64,000 nt of DNA from Carnobacterium_B sp045617425. GTDB taxonomy: Bacteria > Bacillota > Bacilli > Lactobacillales > Carnobacteriaceae. Position numbers and translations under genes: made by a program. The stretch covers positions 124,001 through 188,000 of the forward strand of contig NZ_JAZLIO010000022.1 in assembly GCF_045617425.1 (NCBI RefSeq), read 5' to 3'. Positions 1-8,273 of the stretch are shown here, piece after piece; position 1 is the stretch's first letter, and the number at the start of each line of letters is the position of its first letter. The notes below the pieces were generated by a model. It saw only the letters and a program-made list of their open reading frames with translations. It was not told the origin of the DNA and did not search any database.

Positions 1-327
1 GATATAATCTCTTTCTTCAATTATTTTCATATCATTCCGATTTCTTAACAAACTAACAACTTCATGAATATCCTCTACAAATTGACACATAATTCTTAGT
101 CCAGCTATATCTTGCATTTCAGTCTCTAAATTTTCAAAAGAAATATTCCTTAATGCAGCTTTTCCAATAATACTATTCACTGGTTTTACTCTTCCAGTAA
201 CAAATTCAATTGGTACATGCATGTTGCTTCTACTGTATTCTTTACGAATACCTTTTAATTTAATTTTCAATTCTTCAACAGCTTGATTATAAGGTGTTAA
301 AAATTTTTCCCAATTTTGATCCATCAT
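1..327 (-). CDS. relQ: Small alarmone synthetase RelQ/YjbM, 3' end cut by window edge
   Basis: The first 109 codons of a gene that continues beyond the left edge. The visible protein has the helical N-terminus and the start of the synthetase fold of RelQ/YjbM, with VPIEFVTGRVKPV around residues 39-51 and DIAGLRIMCQFVEDIH around residues 73-88. By family, small alarmone synthetases transfer pyrophosphate from ATP to GDP or GTP and make (p)ppGpp without a hydrolase domain. Two ATGs lie in tandem (327 and 324); the first sits about 7 nt from a GAGG-type ribosome site. It is divergent from the CYTH gene at 484, a neighbour it also has in Bacillus (yjbK, yjbM). Downstream genes cannot be seen. Confidence 0.9.
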   Translation of the reverse strand, partial: MMDQNWEKFLTPYNQAVEELKIKLKGIRKEYSRSNMHVPIEFVTGRVKPVNSIIGKAALRNISFENLETEMQDIAGLRIMCQFVEDIHEVVSLLRNRNDMKIIEERDYI

Positions 328-483
328 TATATACCCTCTTTTAGGAACTTATGATTTGCACTATTTAAAGTGTGATACGGCTTCATTTTACCATATTTCT
401 CCTAAAAGAAGAAATATACTAAAATAGAAATTAAATGATAAAATAAATAGACTTACTAAATTGATTTAAAAGGAGAATATCTA

Positions 484-1056
484 ATGGCTCAGCAAATAGA
501 AATTGAATTTAAAAATAGTTTAACAAAAACAGAATACACCAATTTATTAAAGGATTTAAACCTGTCTGAAAATGAGTCTTATACTCAAGAAAACCATTAC
601 TATGATACTAAAGATTGGAAATTAAAAAATAAACACTCCGCTTTGCGTATTCGTTTATTTGCAACTTCTGCTGAATTGACTTTAAAAACACCCCTTGGGG
701 AAGATTTATTAGAAACAACTGACTCTTTATCATTAAAAGAAGCAAAACAATTTTTAAACTCGCAATCTATTAAAACAAATGGCTATGTAGCAGCTAAACT
801 TGCTGAACTACAGATTCATCCAGAAGATTTGTATGTGTTTGGATCGTTAGTAACAAAGCGGTATGAAAAAAAGATCCCTCAAGGACTTATCGTATTGGAT
901 GAGAGTTCATATGGTACAAAAAAGGATTATGAAATAGAATTTGAAGCAAACTCTCGTGAAATGGGGAAAGTTTATTTTGAACAATTTCTAAAGAAATATT
1001 CAATCAAAAAGAGACCCACCAAAAATAAAATTGTTCGAATGATGGAATCAATATAG
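484..1056 (+). CDS. yjbK: CYTH-domain protein (YjbK family)
   Basis: A 190-residue protein, the normal size for YjbK. It carries the CYTH signature ExExK at residues 6-10 (EIEFK), with later charged strands such as ALRIRL (about 53-58), RYEKKI (about 126) and YEIEFEA (about 150). These build the triphosphate tunnel of the fold. Known CYTH proteins hydrolyse tripolyphosphate or thiamine triphosphate or make cAMP; the substrate of this member is not evident, although bacterial YjbK-like proteins are usually regarded as inorganic triphosphatases. The start follows AAGGAG at a good distance. It is divergent from relQ and upstream of spxH. Confidence 0.85.
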   Translation: MAQQIEIEFKNSLTKTEYTNLLKDLNLSENESYTQENHYYDTKDWKLKNKHSALRIRLFATSAELTLKTPLGEDLLETTDSLSLKEAKQFLNSQSIKTNGYVAAKLAELQIHPEDLYVFGSLVTKRYEKKIPQGLIVLDESSYGTKKDYEIEFEANSREMGKVYFEQFLKKYSIKKRPTKNKIVRMMESI

Positions 1057-1241
1057 CAGTTTATCTATGCTACTAAAGGATTCTTTATAAAATGTGGCGA
1101 CTTTGTTACAACTTTTGCGAAAGTTTGTCCAAAATCAAGGTCCTTTATTATATTTTTTTAGCTATTTTTGATAAAGTATATTTGTTAACAAAACAGACCA
1201 CGTATATAAAAATCAAAATACTAAGGCTAAGGTGAAGATAA

Positions 1242-1928
1242 ATGTTCTCAACTACACATACTAAAAATGAATCCACTCATAATGAAATGATTGAAATTTA
1301 TTTATTTATTAATCCAATTGACTCAAGTTGCTTACAAGCTGAAAAAGAAGTTATGCAGTTTGTTGAAAAATCTACTGGTAAAATAAGCGTTCACTTTATT
1401 CCAATTCATAATTTAAGTACCGTTACTCAGTACCTTGCTACAAATAACTTATCAAAAAGTGATTTAACTTTACGTAATGCTGTATGTTCTGTGACTTACG
1501 ATATTTGTCTTTATTATTCTGCCGCTAAAATGCAAGGGAAGAAAAAAGGCCGTAATTTCTTACTAGAACTTCAAGATGCACTAATTGAACAAAAGAAATC
1601 TTTTTCAGAAGCTCTTGTTTTAGAAGCAGCTAAAAAAGCTAAATTAGATATTCAAATGTTTCTTGAAGATAAAGAATTAGAATTCACAAAAACTTCTTTT
1701 GAAGCTGATCAAAAAGTAGCTCGTGAAATGAATGCTTTTAACGCTCCTTCTTGTGTACTATTTAGTGATCATCATAAAGATCATGGTTTCTTGATTGAAG
1801 AAGGCATCACAGTTGAATTACTTCAAGCCTTGCATAACCCTAACCCATTGATTGTCGAAGCAAGAAATCAAATGATTTCTAAAAATGGTATTCGTTCAAT
1901 TAATAAAGCTTCATTGCAAGTTTTGTAA
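1242..1928 (+). CDS. spxH: ClpXP adaptor protein SpxH (YjbH), DsbA/thioredoxin-like
   Basis: 228 residues resembling YjbH/SpxH, a thioredoxin-fold protein that presents the regulator Spx to ClpXP for degradation. The N-terminal strand and turn (IYLFINPIDSSCLQAE, about 19-34) is where DsbA-type proteins hold their active-site cysteines. Only one cysteine is present, so an oxidoreductase CxxC is absent; further cysteines lie at about 82, 89 and 171. Its presumed client spx is 4 kb away on the other strand. The start has AAGGTG upstream. It ends at a strong bidirectional terminator shared with pepF. Family call fairly sure; adaptor role from family knowledge. Confidence 0.8.
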   Translation: MFSTTHTKNESTHNEMIEIYLFINPIDSSCLQAEKEVMQFVEKSTGKISVHFIPIHNLSTVTQYLATNNLSKSDLTLRNAVCSVTYDICLYYSAAKMQGKKKGRNFLLELQDALIEQKKSFSEALVLEAAKKAKLDIQMFLEDKELEFTKTSFEADQKVAREMNAFNAPSCVLFSDHHKDHGFLIEEGITVELLQALHNPNPLIVEARNQMISKNGIRSINKASLQVL

Positions 1929-1945
1929 TTATTTATTTTTTAGTC

Positions 1946-1996
1946 CACACATCAAAAAAAACTGAGCCCAACAGGCTCAGTTTTTTTTGATGTGTG
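1946..1996. terminator. Bidirectional intrinsic terminator between spxH and pepF
   Basis: A perfect 23-bp stem (1946-1968 with 1974-1996) and a 5-nt loop. Runs of A and T flank the GC-rich inner half on both sides, so it can end transcription from spxH (+) and pepF (-). Confidence 0.9.
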
Positions 1997-3811
1997 TTAC
2001 TTTAAGTTTTCAATAAGCTCTTCTAATTCATTTAATCTAGATTCAAAAACTTTCATAGCATCTTCTAGATATGTTTTCTTAGTCATATCTACGCCTGCTT
2101 TTTTCATTACTTCAATAGGGTAATCACTGCTTCCAGATTTCAAATAATTTAAATAGTTGTCTAAAGCATTTTCTTCACCATTGACGATCTTGGCAGCTAA
2201 AGCTGTAGCAGCTGAAAAACCTGTTGAATATTGATAAACATAGTAATTATAATAAAAATGAGGTATTCTAGTCCATTCGAAAGCAATCTCAGGATCTTTT
2301 ACGACATCTGGTCCATAATAACGGGCATTTAAATCACTGTAATAATCTGATAAGAACTCACTTGTTAAAGGTGTTCCTTTTGCATCTTCTTCATGAATAA
2401 AATGTTCAAACTCCGCGAATTGAGTTTGTCTAAATATAGTTCCTTTAAATCCATCTAAATAATGATTCAGTACATATGCTCTAACTTTTGGATCTTTTTG
2501 TGTCTCTAATAAATAATCTGTTAAAATATTTTCATTTGTAGTGGAAGCTATTTCTGCTAAGAAGATAGAATAATCACCATAGACATAGGGTTGATTCGTT
2601 CTTGTATAATAGCTGTGAACACTATGACCTAGTTCATGGACCAGCGTATACAAATGATTTAAAGAATCATGCCAGTTCAATAAAATATAAGGATTAGTGT
2701 CGTATGATCCAGAAGAATAGGCACCACTTCTTTTACCTTCATTTTCGATACTGTCAATCCAACGGTTATTAAAGGCTTTTTTAAGTACAGATAAGTAATC
2801 TTCACCTAGAGGTTTCAATGCTTTTAAAGTTTCTGCTTGGGCATCTTTATACGTATACTTAATTCCCGCTTCACCACTTATTGGTGTGTACATATCGTAC
2901 ATATGAAGTTCTTCAACATCTAATAGTTCTTTTCTCAAAGCAACATAGCGATGCAACAATGGTAAATGTTCATGTACAACATCTAATAAAGTATCATATA
3001 CAGCTTCTGGTATATGGTTGTTGCTTAATGCCTTCTCACGTGCTGTTTGATAATGATGAACTTTGGCATTGTAATTATGGTATTTAACATGTGAGGAAAG
3101 AGTACTTGAAAAAGTATTTTGTAAACCTTCATACACTTTATACAGTTGTTTGAAAGCTGATTCGCGAACAGAACGATCTGTGCTTTCCATTAATTGTCCG
3201 TATACACCGTGTGATAACTGAATATCATTTCCTTCTTCGTCCTTAATGGTTGGAAAAGTTATATCTGCATTATTTAAAATATTAAATGTGCGACTTGAAG
3301 CATTAAAGATTTCTCCTGCCCCTGCTAACAAAGCTTCTTCATTAGCACTCAAAACGTGTTTTCTAGCAGCTGTTAATTGCTCGATAAAATGTTTATAGAT
3401 GATTAAATTTTCATTCTCACTAAAATAGTGACCTATTTTTTCTTCTGACAATTCTAAAACTTCAGGTTCAAACCACGAGATGGCTTCATTAGCCTGTGTT
3501 GCTAATTTGCTGGCCTGTTCATACATTCCTTGATAAATTGAGTTTGTTGTATCTTGATCATTTTTTAATTGGGCATAGACATACAATGTTTCCAGTTGGT
3601 TAGATAGATCTAAAATAGATTGAATAGCTTTTAAAAAACTTTCTGAACCGTTACTAAGTGTTCCTTTATAAGATGTAACAGTCTCTATTTTAACTTCAAG
3701 TTCTTTATAAGATTGTTTGAAATCATTATCGGATTGAAAAATCACTTGTAGATCCCATGTCAATTCATTAGGTACTTTATTTCTTATTGGCAGTTTTTTT
3801 GACTCACTCAT
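1997..3811 (-). CDS. pepF: Oligoendopeptidase F (M3 zinc metallopeptidase)
   Basis: A 604-residue M3-family peptidase of full length. The zinc motif HELGH is at 392-396, followed by the third-ligand region around residue 420 (FLAEIASTTNE). No signal peptide is seen, so it is cytoplasmic. By family it cleaves oligopeptides of roughly 7-17 residues, the size brought in by Opp systems. The start has AGGAGG spaced about 8 nt away. It is the last gene after coiA in the conserved spx-mecA-coiA-pepF order of Firmicutes. Confidence 0.95.
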   Translation of the reverse strand: MSESKKLPIRNKVPNELTWDLQVIFQSDNDFKQSYKELEVKIETVTSYKGTLSNGSESFLKAIQSILDLSNQLETLYVYAQLKNDQDTTNSIYQGMYEQASKLATQANEAISWFEPEVLELSEEKIGHYFSENENLIIYKHFIEQLTAARKHVLSANEEALLAGAGEIFNASSRTFNILNNADITFPTIKDEEGNDIQLSHGVYGQLMESTDRSVRESAFKQLYKVYEGLQNTFSSTLSSHVKYHNYNAKVHHYQTAREKALSNNHIPEAVYDTLLDVVHEHLPLLHRYVALRKELLDVEELHMYDMYTPISGEAGIKYTYKDAQAETLKALKPLGEDYLSVLKKAFNNRWIDSIENEGKRSGAYSSGSYDTNPYILLNWHDSLNHLYTLVHELGHSVHSYYTRTNQPYVYGDYSIFLAEIASTTNENILTDYLLETQKDPKVRAYVLNHYLDGFKGTIFRQTQFAEFEHFIHEEDAKGTPLTSEFLSDYYSDLNARYYGPDVVKDPEIAFEWTRIPHFYYNYYVYQYSTGFSAATALAAKIVNGEENALDNYLNYLKSGSSDYPIEVMKKAGVDMTKKTYLEDAMKVFESRLNELEELIENLK

Positions 3812-3893
3812 TAAAAGACCTCCTAGGAATTATCTTATCATTAATCTTACCATAAACTGTCTTAAAATAAAGAAAATTCCTTAATATTCTCTC

Positions 3894-5069
3894 TTATGAG
3901 TCCACAATAAAAGACCTATCTAATATTAAAAACTCTGTTACCTTTTCCTTTTCATTACTATACCTCTGCGGTTCCTTTTGTACCATCCATTCTGACTGAG
4001 AAATAGCTATTAAGAGACCCCTTTTATTCAATAACGTGATAAAATGAGCGACGCACTTCCTTTTACTTTCATCAGAGATGAGAGGCATAACGTAAAATTT
4101 GAGATCATTATTTTTCAACATTATTGTAGTTTGTCGGTCTATTTCTTTTTTAGATATAATTTCTCCACTGTTTCTTTCCATTATCCATTCTAGAAACTGA
4201 TATTTCCAAAAGTAAGAAAGTGTTTTAATAAATAATTGATTTTTCACAGGCAGATAAACTTCTAGAGGCAAAGAAACCAACGAATCCCCTTTTTTATAAA
4301 TGTACTTTTGGAAGTCCACTATTATCGGTACTTGATAGTTCCTCCCCCTATTTAAAAAATAATGACTTTGAATCAACTTTTTTTCAGGTTCTAATTTATT
4401 GTGTTTTGAGTAATTCATGAACTGGTAGATTATTGCATTTAAACTAGTACTTTCATCCATCTTTAAATAACAGTATTGAGAAATTACACATGATGAATTT
4501 CCTTTTTGACTGATATCATAATGGATGACCATATCGTTGGTTTCTATATGTAATTCTAAAAAGTAGCACCCAATTTTTTTATGTTCCTGTATAAATAATC
4601 GCTGAAAACTCGTTAGTTTATTTTTAAAATGGAAATTTTGTCCTAAGATCCAGTATACTTTATACCCTTTTTCAGTATAACCTAATGTTCGTTCTATCAT
4701 TCTTTCAACAGAAAGTGTACTGCATTGAAACTCTATAGCTACTGGCGTCTGATCATCTAACCAGACCAATAAATCTGGTCGTTGCTTTAAATTCGGTAAA
4801 TAGGCTTCAAGTTGGCATGGTATTTCTTGTTGTGTGAACCACCGAAAAAGTATCTTTTTCCCTGAAATATGTTCTTGCGTTTCTCCTTCTGAAAAAACAG
4901 TGCAGTCGTTTTTTTGAAAATGAGTAAAATGAGCTTGTTTGACTGCTCCTTTTTTAAGAAAAACGGGTTCTTTACAACTTGGGCAATAATAGTCCCTCTT
5001 TTGTTTTGGATTTTTCTGCACGTCTAATGCATTAATATACTGGTTCCCCTTACTTACTGCGATTAACAT
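3894..5069 (-). CDS. coiA: Competence protein CoiA
   Basis: 391 residues, the usual CoiA length. The N-terminus has a zinc-ribbon-like YYCPSCKEPVFLKKG (about 27-41) with AHFTHF after it. A PD-(D/E)xK-like nuclease core follows, with RPDLLVWLDD (about 97-106) and VAIEFQCS (about 109-116). CoiA promotes recombination of incoming single-stranded DNA during transformation. The ATG follows GAGGGG. It lies between mecA and pepF as in Bacillus and streptococci. Its presence suggests at least an ancestral capacity for natural competence; other competence genes are not in the window. Confidence 0.88.
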   Translation of the reverse strand: MLIAVSKGNQYINALDVQKNPKQKRDYYCPSCKEPVFLKKGAVKQAHFTHFQKNDCTVFSEGETQEHISGKKILFRWFTQQEIPCQLEAYLPNLKQRPDLLVWLDDQTPVAIEFQCSTLSVERMIERTLGYTEKGYKVYWILGQNFHFKNKLTSFQRLFIQEHKKIGCYFLELHIETNDMVIHYDISQKGNSSCVISQYCYLKMDESTSLNAIIYQFMNYSKHNKLEPEKKLIQSHYFLNRGRNYQVPIIVDFQKYIYKKGDSLVSLPLEVYLPVKNQLFIKTLSYFWKYQFLEWIMERNSGEIISKKEIDRQTTIMLKNNDLKFYVMPLISDESKRKCVAHFITLLNKRGLLIAISQSEWMVQKEPQRYSNEKEKVTEFLILDRSFIVDS

Positions 5070-5135
5070 TATATTTGATCCCCTCTCTGTGCTATTCTAC
5101 TTAAACTATCCGCAAAGAAGGTGAGAACGCTACTA

Positions 5136-5172
5136 ACAAAAAAAATCAAAGAAAGATAAACTTTCTTTGATT
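5136..5172 (-). terminator. Intrinsic terminator after mecA
   Basis: A 12-bp stem (5144-5155 with 5161-5172), 5-nt loop, and a run of T on the minus strand (A run at about 5138-5145). It separates mecA from coiA. Confidence 0.8.
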
Positions 5173-5193
5173 CCCAATTTAATACTATTTAAT

Positions 5194-5865
5194 TTATTTA
5201 AAGTAATGACGTGTCAGTTCTAAAGCATTTTTTTCCATAAGCATTTTTCCATGTTCTTCTAAAATCCCTTGAGTAACTGATGTTTTTTCAGCAAACTCTA
5301 GCGCGAGAGAAATTTCTTCCTCAGCACTTCTTTCAGTCATTTCACTAACAAAAAAGACTAGATTCAAATAATAGCTTTCTTTGTAAAGAAAGAGATTAGA
5401 ACGCGCTTTATCTACATGCATCATTTTTGATAATTCAATCATATCTTCAAACTGATTAAACCTCAAAACAACTTCTTTAGTTTCATCTTCAATGTGATCT
5501 GCAGTTTCATCAATCTCAGCTTCGGATTTTTCTAAGTTTTGTACCATTTGTTTTTTTATATATTGGGAGAATTCATCTGAGTTAAGATTCTCAGATGCTG
5601 AAGAAAAGTCTAATTGGTCGTTTAATGGACCACCTTTACTAATAAACAATTCTAGACCATTTCCATTTGGCAATACTTGAAATGTTATGGCATCAGATTC
5701 ATGGAATTGTTCGTCAACATCCACTTCTTCTAAGATACTATAAAAGAAATTTTCAATTTGTTTGTGGTTTCCTAAAAGATCTAAAAATGTTACGCCTCTT
5801 TCTTCCAAATCAGCATTTTCAATTAATACACGGATGGTGTTTTCGTTAATGTGTTCCATTTCCAT
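5194..5865 (-). CDS. mecA: Adaptor protein MecA
   Basis: 223 residues. The frame opens five codons upstream, but I chose the ATG at 5865: it gives the family N-terminus MEMEHINENTIRVLI and has GAGGTG 7 nt upstream. The N-terminal domain binds targets (ComK and others in Bacillus). An acidic linker (about 75-130) leads to the C-terminal domain that binds ClpC, with VVLRFNQFEDMIELS marking its start. MecA delivers substrates to ClpC-ClpP and has a role in competence control. It is transcribed after spx with a terminator between them. Confidence 0.93.
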   Translation of the reverse strand: MEMEHINENTIRVLIENADLEERGVTFLDLLGNHKQIENFFYSILEEVDVDEQFHESDAITFQVLPNGNGLELFISKGGPLNDQLDFSSASENLNSDEFSQYIKKQMVQNLEKSEAEIDETADHIEDETKEVVLRFNQFEDMIELSKMMHVDKARSNLFLYKESYYLNLVFFVSEMTERSAEEEISLALEFAEKTSVTQGILEEHGKMLMEKNALELTRHYFK

Positions 5866-5971
5866 AGTCCTACACCTCATTTCTCTTCTTCATCGTTAAA
5901 ACAATTCAACTAATGAATAATCTATATAACCATTCTAAAGGAAATAAACAAAATGTAAAGTTAAATGTACC

Positions 5972-6007
5972 AAAAAAAACTACGACACCCTTGGGATGTG
6001 TAGTTTT
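5972..6007 (-). terminator. Intrinsic terminator after spx
   Basis: A stem of about 14 bp with two single-base bulges around the loop near 5991 (arms about 5976-5990 and 5993-6007), followed on the minus strand by eight T residues. Confidence 0.75.
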
Positions 6008-6016
6008 ACCTCATTA

Positions 6017-6415
6017 CTAGTATCCAACTATCAGTTGTGCTTGTTTTAATTCAAGTGCTCTTACTTCACGAGGCAAGAAGCGACGGATTTCATCTTCGTT
6101 ATACCCAACTTGTAATCTCTTTTCATCTACCATGATTGGTCGACGTAAAAGTCCTGGATTATCTTGAATCAAATCAAACAATTCGTTTAAAGGTAAGTCA
6201 TCAAGATCGACATTTAGTTCTTGAAATACTTTAGAGCGAGTCGAAATGATTTCTTCTGTACCATCTTCTGTCATTCTTAAGATTGATTTTATTTCATCAA
6301 TCTTCAGTGGTTCAGAAAAAATATTTCTTTCTTTATAAGTAATATTGTTTTCCTCTAACCAAGCTCTTGCTTTACGACATGATGTGCAACTAGGCGATGT
6401 ATATAAAGTTACCAT
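6017..6415 (-). CDS. spx: Transcriptional regulator Spx
   Basis: 132 residues of the ArsC-like Spx family. The redox switch CTSC is at residues 10-13, and LLRRPIMVDEKRLQVGY (about 89-105) contains the arginine and cis-proline region typical of Spx. It binds the alpha subunit of RNA polymerase and redirects transcription in thiol stress. No DNA-binding motif of its own is expected. The ATG follows GGAGAG. Spx homologues are degraded by ClpXP with help from SpxH, which is encoded nearby. The upstream region is an unusually long AT-rich gap. Confidence 0.95.
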   Translation of the reverse strand: MVTLYTSPSCTSCRKARAWLEENNITYKERNIFSEPLKIDEIKSILRMTEDGTEEIISTRSKVFQELNVDLDDLPLNELFDLIQDNPGLLRRPIMVDEKRLQVGYNEDEIRRFLPREVRALELKQAQLIVGY

Positions 6416-6834
6416 ATGTTATTCTCTCCTTTTTTAATCAGATAGATCGTTCAAAAAAATTGAGGACTGTTAATGAAACTATGAAATGCCTTACAAGAAT
6501 ATTATAAAACATCCATTTTAAAATTACTACCCTTTTTGCCATCTTTTTGTCACTTATACTTAATTTTAACCTTAAATTTACAGAATTTTTTTTTTAGTTC
6601 ACATTTAAACATAGAAAAACCTTATTTAATAAAGCTTTTTTTTAAATAAGAATAATAACAATGAATATAAATAAGAATTCATTCTAAATAAAATAATGTT
6701 TCAAAACAAACATTATTTTATTTAACTTGAATCTGCTATACGCACTCTCTGTTTCTAAAGTTATTTTATAAAGTATTCATGCTATTTTAAAAACAACAAA
6801 AAATCTATAAAATAGATTTTATCAGTTTGATATG
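6416..6834. other. Long AT-rich non-coding stretch upstream of spx
   Basis: No gene with a plausible start and composition is visible. The DNA is very AT-rich and holds several inverted repeats: a perfect 17-bp one at 6685-6724 and a shorter one at about 6809-6825. The spx promoter must lie in its left part, but I cannot assign one unambiguous promoter. Confidence 0.6.
6685..6724. repeat. Perfect 17-bp inverted repeat
   Basis: Arms 6685-6701 and 6708-6724 are exact reverse complements with a 6-nt loop. The arms are almost all A and T. No terminator-like T-run follows on the strand of either neighbour, so its role is unknown. Confidence 0.8.
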
Positions 6835-6891
6835 CCTCCATATTATAAACAGTAGAAATAATAAAAAATTCTATTGTTTATAATATGGGGG
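6835..6891. repeat. 23-bp hairpin at the edge of the IS3 remnant
   Basis: Arms 6835-6857 and 6869-6891 pair over 23 bp with two G-T wobbles and an 11-nt loop. The right arm overlaps the start of the transposase fragment and is followed by a short T-rich run on the + strand. It may be a terminator, or a mark left by a decayed mobile element. Confidence 0.75.
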
Positions 6892-7195
6892 TATTTTTGC
6901 GTAAAAATAAACAAGGGACAATCGATGAAAAACAATATGCCGTGTTGAAGTATCTATATGAATATGGCTTTACTCAAAGTATGTCCAGAGCAAGCCAATG
7001 TTTGGATACCCAACCGATTGAATGTTTTTTCGGTTTGATTAAAGCAGAATATTATTATCGTAAACAGTTTAATACTCTCAATACTGGAACAAGGAATTAA
7101 TCAATTTATATAAAACTAGAATGAATGTTGAACCCCTTTGAAATTCAACGCCCTATCTCACTTTGGAATTCCGTAGAGAGTATCTGTTGGCTCGC
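6885..7195 (+). pseudogene. Remnant of an IS3-family transposase (C-terminal DDE part)
   Basis: A 71-codon frame (6885-7100) contains GFTQSMSRASQCLDTQPIE followed by CFFGLIKAEYYYRKQF. This is the C-terminal end of the DDE domain of IS3-type transposases, including the last catalytic Glu in PIECFF. The match continues in other frames: LEQGINQFI (about 7083-7111) and TLEFRREYL (about 7159-7185), the latter matching the family end LSPLEFR. At least two frameshifts and a stop break it, and both upstream catalytic Asp residues are missing. I call a decayed fragment, not a gene. No clear terminal repeats were found. Confidence 0.75.
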
Positions 7196-7222
7196 TAATC
7201 TTCCTTCAAAGGAAGGACTGCA

Positions 7223-7253
7223 CAAAAAAAGACTTATGTATATACATAAGTCT
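7223..7253 (-). terminator. Terminator of the opp operon
   Basis: A perfect 12-bp palindrome stem at 7230-7253, preceded in + coordinates by seven A residues, which give a T tail on the minus strand about 80 nt after the oppF stop. Confidence 0.85.
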
Positions 7254-7330
7254 AAAACCAACAAGTTTTTATTTTTTACACTGTCTATTTGACAGGGATC
7301 AGTTCAGTTTTCTTTATAGCTTTTACTTAA

Positions 7331-8272
7331 TTATTTTGTGTAGCTTGCTTTCTTTTCTTTCAAAGCAGCAACATCAGATTCTCTACAGTAAACATAATGC
7401 CCTGGAGAAATTTCACGTAACTCTTCAGGTTCTCCATTTGATTCACGAGGAATATAAGGAGTACGCACACGATTACGTTCATATTCAGGATCTGGTAAAG
7501 GTACAGCAGACAATAAACTTTCTGTATAAGGATGCAATGGAGTATTGTACACTTCATCAGCAGGTGCTAACTCAAGTAATTTACCAGTATTCATTACACC
7601 AATACGGTCACTAATGTACTTAACCATTGATAAATCATGGGCAATAAACAAGAACGTTAATTTTTGTGTTTTTTGCAACTCCATTAATAAATTGACAACT
7701 TGCGCTTGAATTGAAACATCTAATGCAGAAATTGGTTCATCAGCAATGATAAATTTAGGCTTAACGGCAAGAGCTCTAGCAATTCCAATACGTTGTCTTT
7801 GTCCACCTGAGAACTCATGTGGGTAACGAGAAGCATGGTCTGGATTTAACCCAACTGTTTTTAACAGTTCATTTACTTGGTTATTTCTGTCTTCCGTAGA
7901 AGTAGCTAAGCCATGAATATCGATACCTTCTGCGATAATATCGCGAACTTTCATTTTTGGATTCAAAGATGCATATGGATCTTGGAAAATCATTTGCATA
8001 TCTCTTCTGAACTTCAACATATCTTTTTTACCAGAAATATCATGAACTTTGGTACCTTCAAAATCAATTTCTCCAGCTGTTGGATCATATAATCGAATGA
8101 TTGAACGACCGGTTGTTGATTTACCAGAACCAGATTCACCAACTAAACCAAAAGTTTCACCTTTATAGATGTCAAAAGTAACATCATCTACGGCACGAAC
8201 TTCATTTTTTGTTCCTTTGTTGAAATACTGTTTTAGACCTCTAACTTCTAAAATCTTTTCTCTATTTTCCAT
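7331..8272 (-). CDS. oppF: Oligopeptide ABC transporter ATPase OppF
   Basis: A 313-residue ABC ATPase with Walker A GESGSGKST (about 45-53), signature SGGQRQRIGIARAL (about 155-168), Walker B FIIADEPISALD, and the C-terminal oligopeptide/dipeptide extension with YVYCRESD that marks OppF/DppF. It powers peptide import together with OppD on the cytoplasmic face. Its start is 2 nt after the oppD stop, and the ribosome site (GGAGGGG) lies inside the end of oppD, so the two are translationally linked. It is the last gene of oppBCDF. Confidence 0.95.
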   Translation of the reverse strand: MENREKILEVRGLKQYFNKGTKNEVRAVDDVTFDIYKGETFGLVGESGSGKSTTGRSIIRLYDPTAGEIDFEGTKVHDISGKKDMLKFRRDMQMIFQDPYASLNPKMKVRDIIAEGIDIHGLATSTEDRNNQVNELLKTVGLNPDHASRYPHEFSGGQRQRIGIARALAVKPKFIIADEPISALDVSIQAQVVNLLMELQKTQKLTFLFIAHDLSMVKYISDRIGVMNTGKLLELAPADEVYNTPLHPYTESLLSAVPLPDPEYERNRVRTPYIPRESNGEPEELREISPGHYVYCRESDVAALKEKKASYTK

Positions 8273-8273
8273 C

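Noticed and set aside
6885..7100. A 71-codon frame as an intact gene
   Set aside because: It is only the end of a transposase, and similarity continues past its stop in other frames.
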